Positions 49,637-60,101 of a DNA stretch of 64,000 nt are shown one piece after another. The stretch is from the NCBI RefSeq assembly GCF_014646375.1, contig NZ_BMNI01000006.1:62001-126000 (forward strand), given 5' to 3'. Origin of the DNA: Nocardioides phosphati. Its GTDB lineage: Bacteria; Actinomycetota; Actinomycetes; Propionibacteriales; Nocardioidaceae. The translations under genes and the position numbers were made by a program. The notes beneath the pieces are model-generated. The model was given only the letters and a program-made list of their open reading frames with translations. It made no database searches and was not told the origin of the DNA. Every line of letters starts with the position of its first letter. Within the stretch, counting starts at the first letter, position 1.

Positions 49637-50487
49637 GACTCCAGCTCCCGTCCGGTCAGGTGGAGGAAGACGTCCTCGAGCGTGCGCGAGCCGAAGCTGA
49701 TCGACTGGACGTCGACTCCGTGGGCGGCGCTCCAGTCGCTGATGGAGGCCCGCAGGGCGTCCGAGGCGGACGGCTCGAGCTCGCGATCGACCACGAGCCG
49801 GACCGTTGCGGACGAGCCACGCGTCAGCTCCTCGGGGGAGCCGGAGGCGATCAGCGTGCCGCGGTCGATGATGTGGACCATGTCGGCGAGGCGCTCGGCC
49901 TCGTCCAGGTAGTGCGTCGTGAGCACGATCGTCACGCCGTCGGTGCGGAGCTCCTGCAGCAGCTCCCACGTCGTACGCCGGGCGGCGGGGTCCATGCCGG
50001 CGGTCGGCTCGTCGACGAAGACCAGCTCGGGGCGGCCGACGACGGCCATCGCCAGGCCGAGCCGCTGCTGCTGCCCGCCGGAGAGTCGTCGGTAGGGGGT
50101 CTTGCCGCAGTCGCCGAGGCCGAGGCGCTCGACCAGCATGTCGACGGGCAGGGGGTCGGCGTGGAGCTTCGCGACGTGGCGCAGCATCTCCTCCGCGCGG
50201 ACGCCGGACCACGCACCGCCGCTCTGGAGCATCACGCCGATGCGGGGGAGCAGCTCGCGCCGCTGGGCGACGGGGTCGAGACCGAGGACGCGCACCCGAC
50301 CGCCCTGGGGCTTGCGGAAGCCCTCGCAGGTCTCGAGCGTCGTGGTCTTGCCGGCCCCGTTGGGGCCGAGGACGGCGGTGATGGAGCCACGCTCGACCGT
50401 GAGCGAGAGTCCGTCGACGGCGACCTTGTCGCCGTACCGCATGACGAGGCCCGCGATCTCGACGGCGGGGGCGGAGGTATCGGGCAC
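49633..50487 (-). CDS. ABC transporter ATP-binding protein (partner of 48851-49636)
   Basis: A 284-residue ATPase with Walker A GPNGAGKTTT (about 43-52), Q-loop GVMLQSGG, signature LSGGQQQRLGLAMA, Walker B LVFVDEPTAGMDP and switch His in LTTHYLDEA. A C-terminal extension ends in the DVFLHLTG motif shared with DrrA-type exporters. TACACT stands 6 bp before GTG 50487 (leaderless). It heads the minus-strand operon ATPase-permease-ctaA and diverges from a second, independent ABC-2 exporter. Confidence 0.9.
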   Translation of the reverse strand: MPDTSAPAVEIAGLVMRYGDKVAVDGLSLTVERGSITAVLGPNGAGKTTTLETCEGFRKPQGGRVRVLGLDPVAQRRELLPRIGVMLQSGGAWSGVRAEEMLRHVAKLHADPLPVDMLVERLGLGDCGKTPYRRLSGGQQQRLGLAMAVVGRPELVFVDEPTAGMDPAARRTTWELLQELRTDGVTIVLTTHYLDEAERLADMVHIIDRGTLIASGSPEELTRGSSATVRLVVDRELEPSASDALRASISDWSAAHGVDVQSISFGSRTLEDVFLHLTGRELES

Positions 50488-50549
50488 GGCGCAAGTGTAG
50501 GAACGAAAGTCGGATGCCGTTGTCGGTGGGCGTCGCTAGCGTCGTGATC

Positions 50550-51545
50550 ATGACCACGACACGGGGGGCGGGGCTCGCGATCGAGGCCGATGGCCTCGTC
50601 AAGCGCTTCGGCGACAACCTGGCCGTCGACGGCGTGAGCTTCGGGGTGCCGCAGGGCACCGTGCTCGGCCTGCTGGGCCCCAACGGCGCCGGCAAGACCA
50701 CGACGGTCCGGATGATGACGACACTCACGATGCCCACGGCTGGCACGGCCCGGGTGGCCGGCTTCGACGTGCGGCAGCACCCGGGCGAGGTGCGGGCCCG
50801 GCTCGGACTCACGGGGCAGGCGGCGACCGTCGACGAGCTGCTCACCGGGCGTGAGAACCTCCGGATGATCGGCTCGCTCTATGGCCTGCCGCGCGCGGAG
50901 GTGAAGCGGCGCAGCGACGAGCTGCTCGAGCGCTTCTCGCTCACCGAGGCCGCGGGCCGGATCGCCAAGGGCTACTCCGGGGGCATGCGCCGCCGGCTCG
51001 ACCTCGCGGTCAGCCTGATCGCCCACCCGCCGGTGCTCTTCCTCGACGAGCCGACCACCGGCCTCGACCCGCGCAGCCGCGTGGAGCTGTGGGAGGTGCT
51101 GCGCGACCTGGTGCGCGAGGGCACGACGCTGCTGCTCACGACGCAGTACCTCGAGGAGGCCGACCACCTCGCCGACGACATCGTCGTGATCGACCGCGGC
51201 ACGGTCATCGCACAGGGCACGCCGCTCCAGCTCAAGGACGCCGCGGGCAAGGCGTCGATCGTCGTCACCGTCTCCCACGCCGCCGACCTCGACGAGGCCG
51301 AGCGCCTGGTCCGCGCCTCGGTCCCCGAGCTCCACGTCGACCCCGCCGCACGCCAGATCACCGCGGCCGCCAACGGGCTGGCCGACATGACCCGCATCGC
51401 CGCGCTCTTCGCCGACAGCGCGATCGAGCTCGATGACCTCGGCCTCAAGCGGCCGAGCCTCGACGACGTCTTCCTCCACCTGACCGGCCACCGCGCCGAG
51501 GACGAGACCGCCGCGACCGGCCAGCCCGAGGAGGCCCTCGCATGA
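50550..51545 (+). CDS. DrrA-like ABC transporter ATP-binding protein
   Basis: A 331-residue ATPase close to daunorubicin-resistance DrrA: Walker A GPNGAGKTTTVRMM, LGLTGQAATVDELLTGRENLRMIGSLYGL, signature YSGGMRRRLDLA, Walker [27 protein letters not shown] and the C-terminal DVFLHLTGHRAEDE. Such pairs export lipophilic drugs or lipids. ATG 50550 has TAGCGT 7 bp upstream. Its stop overlaps the permease start (ATGA). An upstream in-frame extension is possible but would pass through this promoter. Confidence 0.9.
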   Translation: MTTTRGAGLAIEADGLVKRFGDNLAVDGVSFGVPQGTVLGLLGPNGAGKTTTVRMMTTLTMPTAGTARVAGFDVRQHPGEVRARLGLTGQAATVDELLTGRENLRMIGSLYGLPRAEVKRRSDELLERFSLTEAAGRIAKGYSGGMRRRLDLAVSLIAHPPVLFLDEPTTGLDPRSRVELWEVLRDLVREGTTLLLTTQYLEEADHLADDIVVIDRGTVIAQGTPLQLKDAAGKASIVVTVSHAADLDEAERLVRASVPELHVDPAARQITAAANGLADMTRIAALFADSAIELDDLGLKRPSLDDVFLHLTGHRAEDETAATGQPEEALA

Positions 51546-52405
51546 CGCTCGACCAGACCGGCCACCCGGAGGCCCGGCCGTCGCTGGAGCCGGAGGGCGG
51601 GCTGCACCGCGGCGGGCTGCTCCGTCAGTCGCTGGTGATCACCCGCCGCAACCTGACCCACATCAAGCGCATGCCCGAGATGCTGCTCGACGTCACCATC
51701 CAGCCCGTGATGTTCGTGCTGCTCTTCGCCTACGTCTTCGGCTCCTCGATCCCCACCGACTCACCGTCGGGCTACCGCGAGTGGCTGCTCGGCGGGATCA
51801 TGGGGCAGACGATCACCTTCTCGTCGTTCATCGTGGCCCTGGGGCTGACCGCCGACCTCGACAAGGGCATCGTCGACCGGATGCGGTCGCTGCCGATCAA
51901 CCCGGCTGCCGTCCTCGTCGGCCGTTCGATCTCGAGCCTGATCCACTCCAGCATCGGGCTCGTGGTGATGTCGCTGACCGGGCTGGTCGTGGGCTGGCGG
52001 ATCCGGGGGAGCCTCCTCGACGCGCTGCTGGGCTACCTGCTGCTGATCGCGTGGGGCTTCGCGATGATCTGGGTCGGGATCCTCGTCGGCTCGGCGATGC
52101 GGTCGGTCGAGGCGGTCAACGGGCTGATGTTCGCGACGATGTTCCCGATCACCTTCCTGGCCAACACGTTCGCGCCGACGGACAAGATGGAGCCGTGGCT
52201 GCGTGCCATCGCCGAGTGGAACCCCATCAGCTCCCTCGTGCAGTCCGTGCGACAGCTGTGGGGCAACGACCCGGACGGCGTGCCGGCCTCCGCGGCGTAC
52301 CCGCTGCACCACCCGGAGGTCGCGACCTTGATCTGGGTGGTCGTGATCACCCTCGTGATGGCTCCGCTGGCCCTGCGGGCGTTCCGGAAGCGCACGTCGA
52401 CGTGA
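51542..52405 (+). CDS. DrrB-like ABC-2 transporter permease
   Basis: A 287-residue permease with six predicted helices. It has the DrrB-type start QSLVITRRNLTHIKRMPEMLLDVTIQPVMFVLLF, the re-entrant GIVDRMRSLPINPAAVLVGR, and FATMFPITFLANTFAPTDKM near the fifth helix. It forms an exporter with the preceding ATPase, to which it is coupled by a 4-bp overlap. The substrate is unknown. It ends 51 bp before the suf regulator gene. Confidence 0.88.
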   Translation: MTLDQTGHPEARPSLEPEGGLHRGGLLRQSLVITRRNLTHIKRMPEMLLDVTIQPVMFVLLFAYVFGSSIPTDSPSGYREWLLGGIMGQTITFSSFIVALGLTADLDKGIVDRMRSLPINPAAVLVGRSISSLIHSSIGLVVMSLTGLVVGWRIRGSLLDALLGYLLLIAWGFAMIWVGILVGSAMRSVEAVNGLMFATMFPITFLANTFAPTDKMEPWLRAIAEWNPISSLVQSVRQLWGNDPDGVPASAAYPLHHPEVATLIWVVVITLVMAPLALRAFRKRTST

Positions 52406-52421
52406 CTTAGGGGACCCTTCG

Positions 52422-52450
52422 TTGAGTCGCGCGGGCATTAACGTCACACT
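52422..52450 (+). promoter_or_regulatory. suf operon promoter
   Basis: TTGAGT (52422-52427) and CACACT (52445-52450) are spaced by 17 bp, and the GTG start of the sufR-like gene follows 6 bp later. The mRNA is probably leaderless. CACA and TGTG sequences flank the start region and could be part of an autoregulatory site. Confidence 0.45.
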
Positions 52451-52456
52451 GTTGTT

Positions 52457-53145
52457 GTGCAATTCGAGCGGCTGTCGACGGTCGTCCCCGAAGGGGACGC
52501 TCCGACCCGTGCGCGCGTGCTCCGCGTGATCGCCGAGCAGGGGCCCCGCACGGCTGCCGACCTGGCGGCCGCGCTCGACCTCACCCCGGCCGGCGTACGC
52601 CGTCACCTCGACCACCTGGTCGAGGCCGGCACCCTCGAGTCGGTCGAGCAGCGCACGCTGCCGGGCACCCGCGGCCGCGGCCGTCCCGCCCGCGCGTTCC
52701 GCCTCACGCAGGCAGGCCGCGACCAGCTCGACAACCAGTACGACGACCTCGCCACGCAGGCGCTGCGCTTCCTCCGTGACAGCGGGGGAGACGAGGCGGT
52801 CCTCGCCTTCGCCCGCCAGCGCGTGGAGTTCATCGAGCGTGACTACGCCACGGTCGTCGCGGAGCGTCCCGAGCTCTCCCCGGCCGAGGCGCTCGCCGAG
52901 GTCCTGACCCGCGGTGGCTACGCCGCGGGCGTGCAGCAGCTCCCCATCGGCGAGCAGCTCTGCCAGCAGCACTGCCCCGTGTCCCACGTGGCCCATGAGT
53001 TCCCGCAGCTGTGCGAGGCCGAGACCGAGGCGTTCAGCCGGGTCCTCGGGTCGCACGTGCAGCGGCTTGCGACCATCGCGCACGGCGACGGCGTGTGCAC
53101 CACCTGCATCCCCCAGATCCCCCGGAAGAAGGACGGAGCGTCGGC

Positions 53146-53149
<4 letters not shown>
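52457..53149 (+). CDS. sufR: SufR-like Fe-S sensing transcriptional regulator
   Basis: A 230-residue DNA-binding repressor. The N-terminal winged HTH of ArsR/DeoR style is [28 protein letters not shown] (about 31-58). A C-terminal region carries the cluster-binding cysteines CQQHC, QLC and the pair CTTC (about 220). SufR proteins hold an Fe-S cluster and repress the suf operon when clusters are plentiful. The stop overlaps the sufB ATG, as expected for an autoregulated first gene. It starts with GTG immediately after its promoter. Confidence 0.9.
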
Positions 53150-54576
<1,427 letters not shown>

Positions 54577-54648
54577 TCGCCACCGCTGCCCCTTGGTTCC
54601 CCGGTGGTCCGGCCTGTCGAGACCACGTACGACGAAAGCAACTTTCAA

Positions 54649-55830
54649 GTGACTGTGACTGAGAACCTGAGCTCCGCCCTGGAGCTCGACAAGGTGGAGT
54701 CCCACCTGCACCCGGAGGGCTCCTTCGACCTGGCGGACCACGCGGTCCCGACCGGTCGTGAGGAGATCTGGCGGTTCACCCCGCTCAAGCGCCTGCGTGG
54801 CCTCCACGCCGACGCGCCGCTGGGTGGCTCGTTCTTCTCCGCCGACCTGACCGTCCCGGAGGGTGTCGAGGCTGCGGTCGTCGACTCCGCCGACGCCGGT
54901 CGTGGCGTGAGCGGCCTGGTCCCGTGGGACCGCATCGCCGCCCGCACCTGGGACGCCGCTGCCAGGACCCTGACGGTCCGCATCCCCAAGGAGCTCGTCG
55001 CGGACCAGCCGGTCTACGTCGACGTCAAGGGCACGGCGACCTCGGCTGACGACGAGGCGACTGCGTCGCACGTCGTCATCACGGCCGAGCCGTTCTCGCA
55101 GGCCACCGTCGTGCTGCGCTTCACCGGCTCGATGACGCTCGCCGACAACGTCGAGATCGTCGTCGGTGACGGCGCGCAGCTCACCGTCGTCTCCATCGAC
55201 GACTGGGCCGACGACGCCGTCCACGTCGGTCACCGCCACGTGCGGGTCGGCCGCGACGCGTCGTTCAAGCACGTCGACGTCACCTTCGGTGGCTCCGTGG
55301 TCCGCCACGACACCACGGCCGAGTACGCCGGTGCCGGCGGCTCGGTCGACATGCTCGGCCTCTACTTCGCCGACGCCGGCCAGCACATCGAGCACCGTCT
55401 CTTCGTCGACCACACGGCCCCCAACACGAAGTCGAACGTCGTCTACAAGGGCGCGCTGCAGGGTGAGGGTGCCCGCACCGTGTGGATCGGCAACGTCCTG
55501 ATCCGCAAGGTCGCCGAGGGCATCGAGACCTACGAGGAGAACCGCAACCTCGTCCTCACCGACGGCTGCCAGGCCGACTCCGTGCCGAACCTCGAGATCG
55601 AGACCGGCGAGATCGCCGGCGCCGGTCACGCCTCGGCCACGGGTCGTTTCGACGACAACCAGCTCTTCTACCTGCGCTCGCGCGGCGTCAGCGAGAAGGA
55701 GGCCCGCCGCCTCGTCGTGCACGGCTTCTTCAACGACCTGATCCGCCACATCAACGTGCCGGAGCTCGAGGAGAGCCTCTTCGCGACCGTCGAGGCCGAG
55801 CTGGCCAAGAACGTCCTGGCCGAGGCCTGA
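54649..55830 (+). CDS. sufD: Fe-S cluster assembly protein SufD
   Basis: A 393-residue paralogue of SufB forming the other half of the scaffold. It shows REEIWRFTPLKRLRGL near the N-terminus, the beta-helix core (KHVDVTFGGSVVRHDTTAEYAG, DMLGLYFADAGQHIEHRLFVDH, NTKSNVVYKGALQGEGARTVW) and the C-terminal HASATGRFDDNQLFYLRSRG that binds SufC. GTG 54649 gives the usual start; GTG 54655 and a longer start at 54604 are possible. The following Rieske gene begins 1 bp after its stop. Confidence 0.95.
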   Translation: MTVTENLSSALELDKVESHLHPEGSFDLADHAVPTGREEIWRFTPLKRLRGLHADAPLGGSFFSADLTVPEGVEAAVVDSADAGRGVSGLVPWDRIAARTWDAAARTLTVRIPKELVADQPVYVDVKGTATSADDEATASHVVITAEPFSQATVVLRFTGSMTLADNVEIVVGDGAQLTVVSIDDWADDAVHVGHRHVRVGRDASFKHVDVTFGGSVVRHDTTAEYAGAGGSVDMLGLYFADAGQHIEHRLFVDHTAPNTKSNVVYKGALQGEGARTVWIGNVLIRKVAEGIETYEENRNLVLTDGCQADSVPNLEIETGEIAGAGHASATGRFDDNQLFYLRSRGVSEKEARRLVVHGFFNDLIRHINVPELEESLFATVEAELAKNVLAEA

Positions 55831-55831
55831 G

Positions 55832-56182
55832 ATGGCCTTCGTCAAGGCGGCCGCCCTGGCCGACATCCCCGAGGACGAGGCGTTCGGCGTCACCGTCGAC
55901 CGCTACGACCTGGCGCTCGCCAAGCACGGTGACGAGGTGTTCGCGCTGCAGGACATGTGCAGCCACGCCAACATCCCGCTCAGCGAGGGTGAGGTCGCGG
56001 TCGACGCGACCGGCACCTGCACCGTCGAGTGCTACCTGCACGGGTCGACGTTCGACCTGCGCACGGGCAAGCCCACCTGTTTCCCGGCCACCGAGCCGGT
56101 TGCCACTTTCCCCGTCGAGATCCGCGATGGCGACGTCTACGTCGACATCGAGACCACCCTGAATGGAGTCACCCCCGCATGA
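55832..56182 (+). CDS. Rieske-type ferredoxin of the suf operon
   Basis: A 116-residue soluble Rieske 2Fe-2S protein resembling dioxygenase ferredoxins. The ligands are CSH (about 47-49) and CYLH (about 68-71), in DMCSHANIPLSEG and VECYLHGSTFDLRTG. It starts 1 bp after sufD, and its stop overlaps the sufC ATG. A Rieske ferredoxin at this place is common in suf operons of actinobacteria. It may supply electrons for cluster assembly, though this has not been proven. Confidence 0.9.
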   Translation: MAFVKAAALADIPEDEAFGVTVDRYDLALAKHGDEVFALQDMCSHANIPLSEGEVAVDATGTCTVECYLHGSTFDLRTGKPTCFPATEPVATFPVEIRDGDVYVDIETTLNGVTPA

Positions 56183-56937
56183 GCACCCTCGAGATCAAGG
56201 ACCTCCACGTCTCTGTCGACACCGAGGACGGTGCGAAGGAGATCCTCAAGGGCGTCACGCTGACCATCAAGGACGGCGAGACCCACGCGATCATGGGCCC
56301 CAACGGCTCCGGCAAGTCGACGCTCGCCTACTCGATCGCCGGTCACCCGAAGTACACGATCACCTCCGGCACGGTCACCATCGACGGCGAGGACGTCCTC
56401 GAGATGTCCGTCGACGAGCGCGCCAAGGCCGGCCTCTTCCTCGCGATGCAGTACCCCGTCGAGGTCCCCGGCGTCTCCGTCGCCAACTTCCTGCGTACGG
56501 CGAAGACCGCGCTCGACGGCGAGGCTCCCAAGCTCCGCACCTGGGTCAAGGACGTCAACGGCGCCCTCGAGCAGATGAACCTCGACCCGGCGTTCTCGCA
56601 GCGCTCGGTCAACGAGGGCTTCTCCGGTGGTGAGAAGAAGCGCCACGAGATCGCCCAGATGGACCTCCTCGACCCGAAGGTCGCGCTGCTCGACGAGATC
56701 GACTCCGGTCTCGACATCGACGCGCTCAAGGTCGTCTCCGAGGGCATCAACCGCTTCAAGGAGCGCGACGGCAAGGGCGTCCTGCTGATCACGCACTACA
56801 CCCGCATCCTGCGCTACGTGAAGCCGGACTTCGTCCACGTCTTCGTCAACGGCAAGATCGCCGAGGAGGGCGGCCCGGAGCTGGCCGACCAGCTCGAGGC
56901 CGAGGGCTACGACAAGTACGTCAAGGCTGCGGTCTGA
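56179..56937 (+). CDS. sufC: Fe-S cluster assembly ATPase SufC
   Basis: A 252-residue ABC-type ATPase that powers the SufBCD scaffold. It has Walker A GPNGSGKST (about 38-46), the SufC-specific FLAMQYPVEVPGVSVANFLR, signature FSGGEKKRHEI, Walker B VALLDEIDSGLDIDALK, and the switch His in LLITHYTRIL. The ATG overlaps the ferredoxin stop. sufS starts 1 bp after its stop. Confidence 0.97.
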   Translation: MSTLEIKDLHVSVDTEDGAKEILKGVTLTIKDGETHAIMGPNGSGKSTLAYSIAGHPKYTITSGTVTIDGEDVLEMSVDERAKAGLFLAMQYPVEVPGVSVANFLRTAKTALDGEAPKLRTWVKDVNGALEQMNLDPAFSQRSVNEGFSGGEKKRHEIAQMDLLDPKVALLDEIDSGLDIDALKVVSEGINRFKERDGKGVLLITHYTRILRYVKPDFVHVFVNGKIAEEGGPELADQLEAEGYDKYVKAAV

Positions 56938-56938
56938 C

Positions 56939-58222
56939 ATGACCGCCGCCCTGTCCCTCCCGGGCCTGCTGAGTGACCTAGCGGTCATCCGGCAGGACTT
57001 CCCCATCCTCGAGCGCACGCTCGCGGGGGATCGTCCGCTGGTCTACCTCGACTCCGCGAACACCTCGCAGAAGCCGCAGGTCGTCATCGACACGATGGTC
57101 GACCACCTCGAGCGGCACAACGCCAACATCGCGCGCGCCATGCACCAGCTCGGTGCCGAGGCGACCGAGGCGTTCGAGGCCGGTCGGGACAAGGTGGCGG
57201 CGTTCCTCGGCGCGCCCTCGCGCGACGAGGTCATCTTCACCAAGAACGCGTCCGAGGCGCTCAACCTCGTGGCCAACGTGCTCGCGTGGAAGGGCCCCTT
57301 CCAGGTCGGCGAGGGCGACGACGTCGTCATCACCGAGATGGAGCACCACTCCAACATCGTGCCGTGGCAGCTGCTCTCGCAGCGCACGGGCGCCTCGCTG
57401 AAGTGGTTCGGCCTCACCGACGGTGGTGAGCTCGACCTGTCGAACATCGACGAGCTGATCACCGAGCGCACGAAGGTCGTCGCCTTCACCTGGGTCTCCA
57501 ACATGCTCGGCACGATCAACCCGGTCGCCGAGCTGACCCGGCGCGCCCACGCCGTCGGCGCGCTCGTCGTCGTCGACGCCTCGCAGGCTGCCCCGCAGCT
57601 GCCGATCGACCTCAGCGCGATGGTGCCCGAGGAGCGGCCCGACTTCGTGGTCTTCACCGGCCACAAGGTCGTCGGCCCGACCGGCATCGGCGTCCTCTGG
57701 GGTCGTGGCGACCTGCTCGAGCAGCTCCCGCCGTTCCTCGGTGGTGGCGAGATGATCGCGACCGTGACGATGGAGAAGTCCACGTACGCCGGCATCCCGC
57801 ACCGCTTCGAGGCCGGCACGCCGCCGATCGTCGAGGCCGTGGGCCTCGGTGCCGCGGTGGAGTACCTCGGCCACATCGGTCTCGACCGCATCCACGCCCA
57901 CGAGCAGGCCATCACGGCGTACGCGCTGGAGGGGCTGCAGACGATCAAGGGCCTGACGGTGATGGGTCCGCTCGACGCCACGCAGCGTGGCGGTGCCATC
58001 TCGTTCGAGCTGGAGGGCGTGCACCCGCACGACATCGCGCAGGTCCTCGACTCGCGTGGGGTCGCGGTGCGTGCCGGTCACCACTGCGCCAAGCCGGCGC
58101 ACCAGCGCTTCGGCGTGCAGGCCTCGACCCGGATGTCGTCGTACCTCTACACGACGCCGGCCGAGATCGACGCGCTGGTCGAGGGCCTGGAATACACCCG
58201 CAGCTACTTCAAGTTGGGCTGA
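56939..58222 (+). CDS. sufS: cysteine desulfurase SufS
   Basis: A 427-residue type II PLP enzyme that takes sulfur from cysteine for cluster building. Visible are VYLDSANTSQKPQ, EMEHHSNIVPWQL with the stacking His, VVDASQAAPQLPID, the PLP Lys in VFTGHKVVGPTGIGVLWG, and the catalytic Cys in RAGHHCAKPAHQRFG. It passes sulfur to SufU, encoded 4 bp downstream. Full length, with an ATG start. Confidence 0.97.
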   Translation: MTAALSLPGLLSDLAVIRQDFPILERTLAGDRPLVYLDSANTSQKPQVVIDTMVDHLERHNANIARAMHQLGAEATEAFEAGRDKVAAFLGAPSRDEVIFTKNASEALNLVANVLAWKGPFQVGEGDDVVITEMEHHSNIVPWQLLSQRTGASLKWFGLTDGGELDLSNIDELITERTKVVAFTWVSNMLGTINPVAELTRRAHAVGALVVVDASQAAPQLPIDLSAMVPEERPDFVVFTGHKVVGPTGIGVLWGRGDLLEQLPPFLGGGEMIATVTMEKSTYAGIPHRFEAGTPPIVEAVGLGAAVEYLGHIGLDRIHAHEQAITAYALEGLQTIKGLTVMGPLDATQRGGAISFELEGVHPHDIAQVLDSRGVAVRAGHHCAKPAHQRFGVQASTRMSSYLYTTPAEIDALVEGLEYTRSYFKLG

Positions 58223-58226
58223 CCCT

Positions 58227-58700
58227 ATGGACCTCGACGCGCTCTACCAGGACATCATCCTGGACCACTACAAGAACCCCCACGGCAAGGGACTCCGCGA
58301 GGAGTTCGAGGCCGAGGTGCACCACGTCAACCCGACCTGTGGCGACGAGATCACCCTGCGTGTGCACATCGAGGACGGCCGCGTTGCGGACGTGTCCTAC
58401 GACTCGCAGGGCTGCTCGATCTCGCAGGCGTCCGCGTCGGTGCTCTACGAGCTGGTCCACGGCAAGCCCGTGGACGAGGCGATGGCGATCCACGCCAAGT
58501 TCCAGGAGCTCATGCAGGGCAAGGGTCAGGTCGAGCCTGACGAGGACGTCCTCGAGGACGGCATCGCCTTCGCCGGCGTGGCGAAGTTCCCGGCCCGCGT
58601 GAAGTGCGCGCTGCTGTCGTGGATGGCTTGGAAGGACGCGACCGTGCAATCGATTGGCCAGACCGGGGCTGCCGGCGGCAACCAGGAGGAGAAGGCATGA
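58227..58700 (+). CDS. sufU: SufU sulfur-transfer protein
   Basis: A 157-residue IscU-fold protein of the SufU type. The three zinc/sulfur cysteines lie in VNPTCGDEI (about 40), SQGCSISQAS (about 65) and FPARVKCALLSW (about 130). The insertion between the last two is the SufU-specific region. It activates SufS by accepting sulfur rather than acting as a scaffold. The stop overlaps the following ATG. Confidence 0.95.
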   Translation: MDLDALYQDIILDHYKNPHGKGLREEFEAEVHHVNPTCGDEITLRVHIEDGRVADVSYDSQGCSISQASASVLYELVHGKPVDEAMAIHAKFQELMQGKGQVEPDEDVLEDGIAFAGVAKFPARVKCALLSWMAWKDATVQSIGQTGAAGGNQEEKA

Positions 58701-59008
58701 CCGAGGCACTTGTCGAGCAGATCACCGAGGCGATGAAGGACGTCGTCGACCCCGAGCTCGGGATCAACGTCGTCGACCTCGGCCTGGTCTACGGCGTGCA
58801 CGTCGAGGAGAACGCCGTCGTCCTCGACATGACGCTCACGTCCGCGGCCTGCCCGCTGACCGACGTCATCACCGACCAGACCAACGCGGCCCTCGAGGAC
58901 CTCGTCACCGACGTGACGATCAACTGGGTCTGGATGCCGCCGTGGGGCCCGGACAAGATCACCCCCGACGGCCGCGAGCAGCTGCGCGCCCTCGGCTTCA
59001 ACGTCTAG
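58697..59008 (+). CDS. sufT: SufT, MIP18/DUF59 family
   Basis: A 103-residue protein with DPELGINVVDLGLVYGV, the MTLTSAACPLTDVI motif with its single Cys (about 53), and the end LRALGFNV. SufT helps mature Fe-S proteins, probably in cluster delivery. Last gene of the suf operon. Its stop codon is immediately next to the stop of the convergent deacetylase gene, with no room for a terminator hairpin. Confidence 0.93.
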   Translation: MTEALVEQITEAMKDVVDPELGINVVDLGLVYGVHVEENAVVLDMTLTSAACPLTDVITDQTNAALEDLVTDVTINWVWMPPWGPDKITPDGREQLRALGFNV

Positions 59009-59749
59009 TCACATCTCCGGCGGCGCCTGGAAGTCCCAGGCCCTGAAGAGCACGCCGCTCGTCACTCCCAGGGCGTTGCCCTGCGCGCTGGTGATCCACT
59101 CGACCAGGTCGCGCGGGGCCGGGTGCCAGGGGAGTGCCGCGAGGTAGGCACGGTGCGCCTCCAGTGAGGCGACGCCGGCCTCGACCGGGCCGCCGGTGAC
59201 GTCGACGCCATGCGTCGGGTGATCCTCGCCGGTGACCAGGAGCCAGCGCGGTGAGTGCGGGTCGTACCCCTGGCCGACCAGCTCGGGGAAGACCCAGCGG
59301 TTGCCGGCGTCGCGCACCGCGTCGAGCGTGGCCATGCCCGCTGCGCGGTGGTCGGCCTGGTTGAGCATGCCCATGAACTCCACCTGCCACGTGCCGGTGA
59401 GCACCGCGTCGGGCTTGAAGTCGCGGATCGCCCGGGCGATGTCACGGCGCAGGTCGAGGTTGTAGACGAGCATCCCGTCGGGGTGCTCCAGGAAGTCCAC
59501 CTGCTCCACGCCGACGGCCCGGCAGCCGGTGCGCTGCTCCTCCATGCGGGCGGCCGCGCACTCGTCGGGGTGCATCGTGTCGATGCCCGCCTCGCCGCGG
59601 GTCAGGAGCAGGTAGCGGACCTCGATCCCGGCGGCGGTCCAGGCAGCGACGGCCGCGGACGCGCCGTACTCCATGTCGTCGGGGTGGGCCACCACGCAGA
59701 GGATCCGCTCGATGTCGTCGGTCGGCCAGAGGGGGAGCTTCTCGTCCAT
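59009..59749 (-). CDS. PIG-L / LmbE-family deacetylase
   Basis: A 246-residue metal-dependent N-deacetylase. The zinc site is VVAHPDDMEYGA (AHPDD, about residues 21-25). The further His is in LNQADHRAAGMATLDAV. Relatives such as MshB and Mca act on mycothiol precursors and conjugates, and others on N-acetylglucosaminyl lipids or antibiotics. The body here (TGTWQVEFMGMLNQADH, NRWVFPELVGQGYDPHSPRW) does not clearly decide among these. It converges with sufT without a gap. Confidence 0.82.
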   Translation of the reverse strand: MDEKLPLWPTDDIERILCVVAHPDDMEYGASAAVAAWTAAGIEVRYLLLTRGEAGIDTMHPDECAAARMEEQRTGCRAVGVEQVDFLEHPDGMLVYNLDLRRDIARAIRDFKPDAVLTGTWQVEFMGMLNQADHRAAGMATLDAVRDAGNRWVFPELVGQGYDPHSPRWLLVTGEDHPTHGVDVTGGPVEAGVASLEAHRAYLAALPWHPAPRDLVEWITSAQGNALGVTSGVLFRAWDFQAPPEM

Positions 59750-59780
59750 CCCTGCAGCGTCCTCCCGCCGCGTGGGGAGG

Positions 59781-60020
59781 TCAATGGCGCTCGTGGGGCG
59801 GGGCGAGGGGAGGAAGGTCCGGGCCCGGCAGCGCCGCCGGACCGTCGTCCCAGCCGTCCGTGGGTATCGGCTGGATCGACCACTCCGGCGTGGGCAGCGC
59901 GGGGCCGGGGGCGATCAGGTCAGCGACGTACGGCGCGGGCGCGGGTGCCTCCGCGGTGGGGAGGAGGCTGAATCCGGTCAGAGCGCCGAGCAGCAGGAGT
60001 CCGAGGAGCAGGGCCTTCAT
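59781..60020 (-). CDS. small proline-rich exported or membrane-anchored protein
   Basis: A 79-residue protein with a strong hydrophobic N-terminal segment (ALLLGLLLLGALTGFSLL, residues 3-20) and a short Pro-rich tail (APAPAPYVADLIAPGPALPTPEW, PGPDLPPLAPPH). No Cys lipobox is seen, so it is either secreted or held by its N-terminal helix. Codon bias fits a real gene. It lies 31 bp upstream of the deacetylase gene and diverges from the kinase-like gene at 60102. Function unknown. Confidence 0.5.
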   Translation of the reverse strand: MKALLLGLLLLGALTGFSLLPTAEAPAPAPYVADLIAPGPALPTPEWSIQPIPTDGWDDGPAALPGPDLPPLAPPHERH

Positions 60021-60101
60021 GGTGCTTCGACGCGGAAGCCGGCCGACCGGTTCCCCGGCAGATCCGCACGTCAGGGACGTCCGCCCGCTAACGTGCGACG
60101 C

